Assembly: GCA_023144875.1 (NCBI GenBank)
Contig: JAGLEW010000160.1
Location: forward strand, 1 to 7,741
Length of the DNA stretch: 7,741 nt
Reading direction: 5' to 3'
Source: Methylococcales bacterium
GTDB taxonomy: Bacteria; Pseudomonadota; Gammaproteobacteria; Methylococcales; Methylomonadaceae
This document shows, piece after piece, positions 1 to 5,885 of this stretch (positions within the stretch are counted from its first letter, which is position 1; each line of letters opens with the position of its first letter). A model generated the notes under the pieces. It was not told the DNA's origin. It did no database searches and saw nothing but the letters and a program-made list of their open reading frames with translations. The position numbers and the translations under genes are program-made.

Positions 1-419
1 TTATTTTTGACCACAACCGTAATCCGCGTAATTTTAGAGTGATGGAGGACGCGGATCGTAAAGTGGAAGGTTTTAACCCTTTATGTGGCGATCGTTTGAC
101 CTTATTTTTAAAATTAAACGGCGATGTGATCGAAGAAGCCAGTTTTCAAGGCTCAGGCTGTGCGATTTCCACCGCCTCTGTGTCCTTAATGACCGATATT
201 ATTAAAGGAAAAACCGAACAAGAAGCCACCGATTTGTTTGAAATATTTCATAAAATGACCACAGGCAAAGAAGAAGAGATTCAACTGGAAGCGGTGGGAA
301 AATTGGCGGTATTAGCGGGGGTTCGTGAATACCCTGCGCGGGTAAAATGCGCCACTTTAGCATGGCATACCCTAGATGCCGCGTTAAAAAATGAAGCTGA
401 ATCTATTTCAACTGAATAA
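1..419 (+). CDS. sufU: SufU-type Fe-S cluster assembly protein, 5' partial
   Basis: SufU works with the cysteine desulfurase SufS in the cytoplasmic SUF pathway, as sulfur acceptor or scaffold in building Fe-S clusters. The frame is open to the window edge and its first visible residues (IFDHNRNPRNFRVMEDADRK) match the conserved SufU N-terminus. The GTG at 39 is therefore an internal valine, and only about a dozen residues are missing. Counting from the first visible codon (bases 3-5), the metal/sulfur ligands are Cys28 and Asp30 in NPLCGD, Cys53 in GSGCAIS and Cys116 in ARVKCATLAW. The long gap between the second and third cysteines is typical of SufU rather than IscU. The stop is TAA at 417-419. 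The usual partner, sufS, would be expected just upstream but is outside the window. A restriction-modification gene begins 21 bp downstream, so it may be co-transcribed. The family call is secure. Confidence 0.93.
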   Translation, partial: IFDHNRNPRNFRVMEDADRKVEGFNPLCGDRLTLFLKLNGDVIEEASFQGSGCAISTASVSLMTDIIKGKTEQEATDLFEIFHKMTTGKEEEIQLEAVGKLAVLAGVREYPARVKCATLAWHTLDAALKNEAESISTE

Positions 420-440
420 TAAACATCTGAAGTAAGCAAT

Positions 441-2399
441 ATGGAAAAATTAAAGTTTATAGATTGTTTTTCAGGTATTGGTGGGTTTCATCTTGCGCTC
501 CATGCGCTTGGAGCGGAATGTGTTTTTGCATCTGAAATTAACCAGCCAGCAAGAATAACTTACGAACATAATTTTAATACAATAAGCCCCCAACTCTTTA
601 AAGATAATCGCTTTAACGAGGATATTAGAACCCTATCCCCCCAAGAAATCCCTGATTTTGATATTTTATGTGCAGGCTTTCCTTGCCAGCCTTTTAGTCA
701 AGCGGGTTATAAACAAGGCTTTAATGATAACCATCAATCCGAAAGAGGGAATTTATTTTTTAATCTAGTCGATATTATTGACGCTAAAAAACCGAAAGCC
801 TTTTTTTTAGAAAATGTCCGTGGCATTGTGAATCATGATAATGGTAATACGTTTCGCGTGATTAGAAAAGTACTTGAAGAGGAATTAGGCTACAGTTTTT
901 ATTATCAAATTGTGAAAGCATCGGATTATGGACTTCCTCAATTAAGACCTAGAGTTTTTATGATTGGTTTTCGAGATGATGACGACTTAAAGAGGTTTAA
1001 ATTCCCGCCCAAAAAAACCTTAAAATTTACGATGTCGGATGTATGGCAGGGTGAATGCTCAAGGGAAATAGGCTTTACTTTGCGCGTAGGTGGCAGAGGC
1101 TCAAATATTAATGACCGACGAAATTGGGATGCTTATTTAGTCGATGGGAAAATAAGAAAATTAATGCCAGAACAAGGCAAAAAAATGCAAGGCTTTCCTG
1201 ATGATTTTTCGTTTCCCGTTTCACCGACTCAAGCCATGAAACAACTTGGAAATAGTGTGGCGGTCGATGCAATTCAAGCCTGTGCAAAAGCGATATTTAA
1301 ACACCTTGAACACTTAAATATTAGCAATAAAAAAATAAAACCGACTAAAAATAAGGGTGAATGGACAGAGCTTTATGCCTTTTTAAAAATAGTTCATGAT
1401 AAAAAAATTATTTTAGCGGATAAAAATTTAAACCCCACCGCTCATTATTTTAAGGTGTCAAAAGTATCCACGTTAACGATTCCTGAGTCTTGTTATTTAG
1501 GTTCAACGGATAACGTCATTGTAAAAAATGAAACAACGGGGCTAGAAAAGAATGTACTTGTATCCGATTTTTTAAATACTCAGGTTTTAACAGCATTAGC
1601 GTCGCTTATAAAAAAAGGCAGTCGCACTTTTCCTATTCCTGAATTTGAACTAATTAAAGAGCGCTTAGGTATTTCCCTTATAAAAGGCGGTAATAGTCAT
1701 CAAAAATCGGATATTGTCCTTGATATTGAAAATAAAGAATTCAAAAAAGAAAGGGAAGGCTTTGGGATTAAATCTTATCTAGGCAGTAAGCCAACCTTAT
1801 TAAATGCCTCTGGAAATACAAATTTTATTTTTATCGTAAATAACTTAAGCACCAAACATATAGATATTATTAATTCTATTAACACTCGCACTAAATTAAA
1901 AGATCGCCTGAGAAAAATACATCAATTAGGCGGACGTTTCATTTTTCATAAAATAGAAACCAACACAATGGCGTATAATTTATCTATGATTGATAGCATA
2001 ATGCCAGAATTACTTTCAAAAATGTTATTGGAGTTTTTTATTAATCGACAATCCAAGATAAAAAATAACCTAGAAAATATTTATGCTTCAGAAGTGCTTA
2101 AGGGAAATGACCTGAATTTTTTTCAAGTAAAGATAAAACGTTTACTGGTTGCGGTTTTATTAGGTTTTTTTGCAGGCACAAAATGGGATGGGAAATATGT
2201 GTCGAATGGTACCATCGTAGTTAAAGAAGATGGAGAGCAAGTTGCATTTCATATTATTGACCTATCAGCACTGGAAGACTATTTATTTGAAAACATTAAA
2301 TTTGATACGCCTTCAATGACGCGACACCGATATGGAAGTTTAATTTCTGAACATGATGGTAATCTATACTTTAAACTTAACTTACAACTTAGGTTTTAA
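441..2399 (+). CDS. Fused C5-cytosine methyltransferase / HpaII-family restriction endonuclease
   Basis: One 652-residue protein joins both activities of a type II restriction-modification system. Residues 1-288 are a C5-cytosine DNA methyltransferase: SAM-binding motif I (FIDCFSGIGGF, 6-16), catalytic Cys82 in GFPCQPFS, ENV at 124-126, QLRPR at 167-171, motif IX around LMPEQGKKMQGFPDDF (241-256) and motif X QLGNSVAV (268-275). The target-recognition region between QLRPR and motif IX is short, about 70 residues, and contains RVGGRGSNINDRRNWD. A lysine/asparagine-rich linker (about 289-303) leads into an HpaII-type endonuclease (304-652), recognised by NKGEWTELYAFLK, KSDI...GFGIKS, LLNASGNTNFIF, FFAGTKWDG and the C-terminal FKLNLQLRF. 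Candidate PD-(D/E)XK residues are Asp424 and Lys444. HpaII cuts CCGG, so that site is inferred here. No in-frame ATG lies between residues 266 and 510, so separate initiation of the nuclease is unlikely. No control-protein gene is visible. The Shine-Dalgarno before the ATG is weak (GAAGTAAG). Confidence 0.9.
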   Translation: MEKLKFIDCFSGIGGFHLALHALGAECVFASEINQPARITYEHNFNTISPQLFKDNRFNEDIRTLSPQEIPDFDILCAGFPCQPFSQAGYKQGFNDNHQSERGNLFFNLVDIIDAKKPKAFFLENVRGIVNHDNGNTFRVIRKVLEEELGYSFYYQIVKASDYGLPQLRPRVFMIGFRDDDDLKRFKFPPKKTLKFTMSDVWQGECSREIGFTLRVGGRGSNINDRRNWDAYLVDGKIRKLMPEQGKKMQGFPDDFSFPVSPTQAMKQLGNSVAVDAIQACAKAIFKHLEHLNISNKKIKPTKNKGEWTELYAFLKIVHDKKIILADKNLNPTAHYFKVSKVSTLTIPESCYLGSTDNVIVKNETTGLEKNVLVSDFLNTQVLTALASLIKKGSRTFPIPEFELIKERLGISLIKGGNSHQKSDIVLDIENKEFKKEREGFGIKSYLGSKPTLLNASGNTNFIFIVNNLSTKHIDIINSINTRTKLKDRLRKIHQLGGRFIFHKIETNTMAYNLSMIDSIMPELLSKMLLEFFINRQSKIKNNLENIYASEVLKGNDLNFFQVKIKRLLVAVLLGFFAGTKWDGKYVSNGTIVVKEDGEQVAFHIIDLSALEDYLFENIKFDTPSMTRHRYGSLISEHDGNLYFKLNLQLRF

Positions 2400-2432
2400 A
2401 GAACCGCGACCTCAAGTAGCCAAAGAATTAAA

Positions 2433-2482
2433 ATGCTGGGTTACGTTATCTCGCTACTCTTAATAAACTAAACCAGTCTACG
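2433..2482. repeat. Possible decayed palindromic intergenic repeat
   Basis: This stretch has imperfect inverted arms, CTGGGTT (2436-2442) and AACCAG (2471-2476). The wording GCTGGGTTACGTTATCTCGC followed later by CCAGTCTACGAA resembles the dispersed GGGTTACGC...AACCCAACCTACG palindromes I recall from cyanobacteria and some gammaproteobacteria. The arms are now mismatched, so it would be a worn copy. It lies between the stop of the fused restriction-modification gene and the Rpn gene stub, in DNA with no coding frame I can support. The assignment rests on remembered resemblance and is tentative. Confidence 0.25.
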
Positions 2483-2483
2483 A

Positions 2484-2596
2484 ACTGAACGCGCCACGAT
2501 GTTTGAGGGATATAATAATCGTGAATATATGGAAAAGTGAAACAGAAAGAAAAGCAAACTATCGCTAAAATTAAAGCGTTTAGAGAGGAGCAATAA
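2484..2596 (+). pseudogene. 3' remnant of an Rpn-family nuclease/transposase gene
   Basis: This is the tail of a second Rpn-family (COG5464, PD-(D/E)XK 'transposase') gene whose front is missing. Bases 2484-2528 match 3207-3251 of the neighbouring Rpn gene at 42 of 45 positions and encode TERATMFEGYNNREY, against TERAAMFEEYNNREY in the neighbour. After MEK a one-base loss shifts the frame. The next frame reads VKQKEKQTIAKIKAFREEQ and ends at TAA 2594-2596, which overlaps the ATG of the following gene as TAATG. The different C-terminus shows that the stub came from a diverged paralogue rather than a fresh copy of its neighbour. Nothing homologous is visible before base 2484, so the break lies close to there. 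It is non-functional. Confidence 0.7.
2586..2590 (+). promoter_or_regulatory. Ribosome binding site of the broken Rpn gene
   Basis: AGGAG lies 5 bases before the ATG at 2596. It is embedded in the last codons of the upstream remnant, so the two genes were probably translationally coupled through the TAATG overlap. The good site supports 2596 as the original start of the now-broken Rpn gene, rather than the TTG at 2778. Confidence 0.6.
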
Positions 2597-3371
2597 TGAA
2601 ACAAGTCGCATCATTACGTTATGGCGTTATGGCGTTATTTTTAAAAAAGCCTTTTCGTAACCCGATATTTTTACAGCTTTTGTAAAAGCAGTTTTAGGGG
2701 TTCATATTGAAATAGATAGCGTTGAAACTGAAAAATCATTTAAATCGCTTGTAGATTATGTTGATTCACATTTTGATTTGTTTGCTCAAGATAATAAAAA
2801 TCGTATTATTGTCGATATTCAACATGTCCAACATAACGATCATTATGATCGATTTTTATATTATCATTGCATTGCTTTATTGGAACAAATTACTAAAGCA
2901 AAAAATTATCATCCTGATTTAAAGGTATTTACGATTGTGGTGTTAACTTCAAATGACAGACATCAAAAAGATGTGTTGACAATTGATTTTGACCCAAAAG
3001 ATTTACAAGGCAATGGTGTTAATGAAATTCCTCATAAAATCATTTATTTGTGTCCCAATTTTGTTAATGAAAACACTCCATCCGCTTACAAAGAATGGTT
3101 AGATGCGATTAAAGATACTTTGGATGAAAAAGTTGAAGAAAGTGATTATCATGATGAGATGATTCAAAATATTTTTTCTACGATTGAAAAAAATGATATT
3201 ACCCCGACTGAACGCGCCGCAATGTTTGAGGAATATAATAATCGTGAATATGTTGATTCAAAAGTGAAGGCTATTGCTAAGGGAATGTTGGCTGAAGGTT
3301 TTGACAATGAAATAATTACTAAATTAACAGATTTAACAGTCGATGAAATTGAAGCGTTGAAAACAGTTTAG
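2596..3371 (+). pseudogene. Rpn-family recombination-promoting nuclease/putative transposase, frameshifted
   Basis: Rpn (COG5464) proteins are PD-(D/E)XK nucleases linked to RecA-independent recombination and often annotated as transposases. The original start is ATG 2596 (MKQVASLRYGV...). An 8-bp tandem duplication (2623-2638) shifts the frame into VIFKKAF. A further extra T near 2652-2655 and a missing base near 2663 put TAA 2658-2660 in frame. Reading then continues unbroken from PDIFTAFVKAVLGVHIEIDSVE to TAG 3369-3371. Undoing the three lesions gives about 255 residues. The catalytic motif is Asp (codon 2775-2777, FDLFAQD) and VDIQ (Asp 2814-2816, Gln 2820-2822). The longest ORF with a usable start begins at TTG 2778, just after the first catalytic Asp, so such a product would lack an active-site residue. 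The rest keeps the family's middle (YYHCIALLEQI) and tail (AKGMLAEGFDNEIITKLTDL). Loss looks recent, because the downstream frame is intact. Confidence 0.8.
2623..2638 (+). repeat. 8-bp perfect tandem duplication disrupting the Rpn gene
   Basis: GGCGTTAT occurs twice in a row. One copy restores the family reading RYGVIFKKAF, so the second is an insertion, probably from replication slippage, that shifts the frame by two. Two copies are too few to argue for a phase-variable repeat tract. Confidence 0.8.
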
Positions 3372-3388
3372 TTTTTTTAAAAAAATGT

Positions 3389-3417
3389 TTGTTTTAGCGT
3401 TTCATGCGCCCTATAAA
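3389..3417 (+). promoter_or_regulatory. Possible sigma70-type promoter for folP
   Basis: TTGTTT (3389-3394) and TATAAA (3412-3417) are separated by exactly 17 bases in the 107-bp gap between the Rpn pseudogene and folP. The -10 box is close to consensus and the -35 box is weak. Transcription would begin near 3424, leaving a leader of about 55 nt. A separate promoter makes sense because the DNA upstream is decayed. Confidence 0.35.
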
Positions 3418-3466
3418 CGTCAATATACGGGGTTTTCCATCAACTAATTTTTAAAAATACGCCTTT

Positions 3467-3470
3467 GGAG
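3467..3470 (+). promoter_or_regulatory. Ribosome binding site of folP
   Basis: GGAG lies 8 bases before the ATG at 3479, at normal spacing, and fixes that ATG as the start of folP. Confidence 0.65.
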
Positions 3471-3478
3471 TTTGCTCT

Positions 3479-4297
3479 ATGTTTAACCTGCTTGAAAAAC
3501 CCCTCATCATGGGGATTTTAAATGTTACCCCCGATAGTTTTTCCGACGGTGGTCGTTATGATCATGCTGATAAAGCCTTAGAACAGGCTCAAAAAATGAT
3601 TTTAGAAGGAGCCGATATTATTGATATTGGCGGCGAATCAACCCGACCAAATTCTATTTCTGTGTCTTCTGGGGAGCAAATTGCCAGAGTCATTCCGATC
3701 ATTAAAGCCATTCGCCAACAGTTATCAGAGTCCATTCAGATCAGTATAGATACTACCCTTGGTACGGTTGCAAAAGCGGCATTAGAAGCAGGGGCGACGA
3801 TGATTAATGATATTTCGGGAGGGCGCGATCCAGAACTTTTAAAGGCAACGGCAAAGGCAAATTGTCCTATTGTGTTAATGCATATGCAAGGTACGCCGCA
3901 AACCATGCAAGATAATCCTCATTATGACGAGGTGATTCACGAAATTTTATCCAGTCTAACTCATAGCGTTAATCAAGCCTTAGCCGCTGGGGTTAAAAAA
4001 GAAAATATTAGTATTGATCCTGGTATTGGTTTTGGTAAACGAAAACAGGATAATTTTGAATTGCTGAAACATTTAGATCAATTCGTCGCAACGTCGTTTT
4101 CAGTGCTATTAGGCACGAGTCGTAAACGATTTATGGGGGATGTTTGTAACGTAACTGAGCCGTCTGAACTCATTGCGGCGACAACGGCCACCACCGCATT
4201 AGGGGTGATGGCTGGCGTGACTATTTTCAGAGTTCATGATGTGAAAGAAAACCGCCAAGCCCTTGAGGTTGCGTGGGCGATTAAACAGGCTAGATAG
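3479..4297 (+). CDS. folP: Dihydropteroate synthase
   Basis: FolP condenses para-aminobenzoate with dihydropterin pyrophosphate to give dihydropteroate in cytoplasmic folate synthesis; it is the sulfonamide target. The 272-residue length is normal for this TIM-barrel enzyme. Signature loops are present in order: NVTPDSFSDGG (15-25), IDIGGESTRP (48-57), Asp91 in SIDTT, Asn110-Asp111, MHMQG (134-138), IDPGIGFGK (179-187), SRK (214-216) and the C-terminal RVHD (251-254). The residues that bind pterin, pyrophosphate and pABA all look intact, so an active enzyme is expected. In many gammaproteobacteria folP sits between ftsH and glmM. Neither is present here: upstream is a decayed Rpn gene, and downstream is a convergent L,D-transpeptidase gene whose 3' end overlaps this one by 8 bp. 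The gene probably uses its own promoter. Confidence 0.97.
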   Translation: MFNLLEKPLIMGILNVTPDSFSDGGRYDHADKALEQAQKMILEGADIIDIGGESTRPNSISVSSGEQIARVIPIIKAIRQQLSESIQISIDTTLGTVAKAALEAGATMINDISGGRDPELLKATAKANCPIVLMHMQGTPQTMQDNPHYDEVIHEILSSLTHSVNQALAAGVKKENISIDPGIGFGKRKQDNFELLKHLDQFVATSFSVLLGTSRKRFMGDVCNVTEPSELIAATTATTALGVMAGVTIFRVHDVKENRQALEVAWAIKQAR

Positions 4298-5867
4298 AGT
4301 TGTATTTTTTATTTAAAAGGCGTTTAAGGGTCGCGTCTTTACCATACACATCCCCAATAAAACTCACATGAGGCCCTTTTAGCGCTAATACCGTGCTGTA
4401 CATAATCATAATCGGCATTTTATGCTTTAATTTAACCCATCTATTTTTGCCTTTATACATAGCTTTTTTGATATTGGCTTTCTTCCAGCCTAAAAGATAG
4501 CCCGCAAGCTTATCTGGATTTGAAACCCGAACACAGCCATGACTAAAATCTCGTTTTGAACGACGAAAGAGGCTTTTAGAGGGGGTATCATGTAGATAGA
4601 TTGCATGACGATTCGGGAAAATAAATTTAACCAGTCCCAAGGCATTACGCCCCCCTGGTTTTTGACGCACTCGTCCGCCTCTGGTCATTTCCATATTATG
4701 ACGTTTGAGGTATGTTGGATCACGTTTCATGGCGGGATAAATTTCTTTTTTCAAGATACTGCTAGGAATTCCCCAATAAGGTCGAAACACGACATGTCCC
4801 ATTTTTGAACTGAGTACTGGGGTTTTGTGACCTTTGGTTTTTCCCACTACCACCCGAATTGTAAATGGTTTTTCATCCAAATTGTTATAAGCCCATAAAC
4901 GAAAGCTGGGAATATTCACCAAAATTAAGCGGTTTTCTTCATAGTGTGGTTGCCAACGTAAACGCTCTAAGCCCAGTTCGATTTTTTCAATCCGCTTTGG
5001 TAATGGGTGATTCAAGGTTTTTAAGGTTCTATTATCCACATAGCCTGTCTTTTTTAACCAATGACGACCTTGATAGTTTTTAAGCGCGTCCGCCAATGGT
5101 TTATCGAAAACATCTTCTGTCGTGGTTGTATTTTTAGGCTGGCCGTCTTTATCAACAGGAAAATCTTCCAATGTGATTAATAAATGTCGTAATCGGGCGA
5201 CTTGCTCGCTTTTACCGCCTTTTTTTAAGGACTTACTGCTTTTAAAACCTTTAGGGTCTTGCTTGTACGCATCTTGATAATTATTCAACGCTCTTTTTAG
5301 ATTTTCATACAAAAAAAATGTAGGTTCCCATTCTTTTTCGAGTTCGCTGAATTCCTTTCGTTGTATCGTCTCCCAGATTTTTTTAGTAAATTCAGGCACT
5401 TTTTTATCTTGTTTTAAAAATGCCCCCACTCTTTTGGTTCGAATACGTCCATAACGGGTGTCTGAATAATAATGCAAAACACTGCTACTTAAGGTGCTTT
5501 CAAACAGAGCTAGTTGATGAAAGGAAGAAATTTTTGCTGCTTTTAAAAATGCCCATTTAGTTTTCAACCATTCAACTTTATAATCTTTATTTCTTAGGCC
5601 TTTTCGATGGGCATTCCCTAATAATTTTAACGCCGCTTTTATGGCTTTATCATCTGTCCATATTGGCTGTTGTTTCGATAATTTATAAAGTTCTTTCGTG
5701 GTTTTTTTTTCAACAGGTGCTGTTTCGATTAAGGTATTAACAATGTCAATAACCAGTTTATCGGTAGAGGGTGTGGGGTCTGTGGAGGGCGTGTCATCAA
5801 TAGCATAATTTACATCACTATAAAACACGATGATTGCGATAAAGAAAATATGCTGTAAAAGTCTCAT
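4290..5867 (-). CDS. YcbB/LdtD-type L,D-transpeptidase
   Basis: This exported enzyme should form 3-3 (mDAP-mDAP) cross-links in periplasmic peptidoglycan. From ATG at 5867 it has 525 residues. It opens with a signal peptide (MRLLQH, hydrophobic IFFIAIIVFY, likely cut after VNYA, residue 22). A short Thr/Pro/Ser-rich stretch with a repeated PSTD follows, then the YcbB-type scaffold region (about 40-200). A peptidoglycan-binding-like domain is at about 215-290 and the YkuD catalytic domain at about 312-465. The active site is His426 (YLHDTPS) and Cys445 in SHGCVRVSNP. LRWQPHYEENRLILVNIPSFRLWAY is typical of YcbB. An in-frame TTG at 5882 would add MFIIT; ATG is preferred because it gives a clean signal peptide, though neither start has an obvious Shine-Dalgarno. 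It starts 18 bp after the uvrA stop, so co-transcription or coupling with uvrA is likely. The class is sure; the exact orthologue name is not. Confidence 0.92.
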   Translation of the reverse strand: MRLLQHIFFIAIIVFYSDVNYAIDDTPSTDPTPSTDKLVIDIVNTLIETAPVEKKTTKELYKLSKQQPIWTDDKAIKAALKLLGNAHRKGLRNKDYKVEWLKTKWAFLKAAKISSFHQLALFESTLSSSVLHYYSDTRYGRIRTKRVGAFLKQDKKVPEFTKKIWETIQRKEFSELEKEWEPTFFLYENLKRALNNYQDAYKQDPKGFKSSKSLKKGGKSEQVARLRHLLITLEDFPVDKDGQPKNTTTTEDVFDKPLADALKNYQGRHWLKKTGYVDNRTLKTLNHPLPKRIEKIELGLERLRWQPHYEENRLILVNIPSFRLWAYNNLDEKPFTIRVVVGKTKGHKTPVLSSKMGHVVFRPYWGIPSSILKKEIYPAMKRDPTYLKRHNMEMTRGGRVRQKPGGRNALGLVKFIFPNRHAIYLHDTPSKSLFRRSKRDFSHGCVRVSNPDKLAGYLLGWKKANIKKAMYKGKNRWVKLKHKMPIMIMYSTVLALKGPHVSFIGDVYGKDATLKRLLNKKYNSI

Positions 5868-5885
5868 AGTGATAATAAACAAGGG

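Noticed and set aside
39..41. GTG as the start of sufU
   Set aside because: The frame is open upstream to the window edge and encodes the conserved DHNRNPRNFRV segment, so this is an internal valine.
1299..1350. Separate start for an independent endonuclease gene
   Set aside because: There is no ATG in frame between residues 266 and 510 and no ribosome site at the linker, so one fused product is the better reading.
2623..2638. Phase-variable repeat tract
   Set aside because: There are only two copies of the 8-mer, and two additional slips lie nearby, which fits decay rather than a reversible switch.
3371..3386. T7/A7 run after the Rpn pseudogene as a terminator
   Set aside because: It is a bare TTTTTTTAAAAAAA palindrome with no GC stem, so it is not a convincing intrinsic terminator.
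4605..4808. Plus-strand open frame of 67 codons
   Set aside because: It lies antisense within the catalytic domain of the L,D-transpeptidase gene and has no recognisable protein features.
4865..5083. Plus-strand open frame of 72 codons
   Set aside because: It is antisense to the same transpeptidase gene and has no family resemblance or ribosome site.
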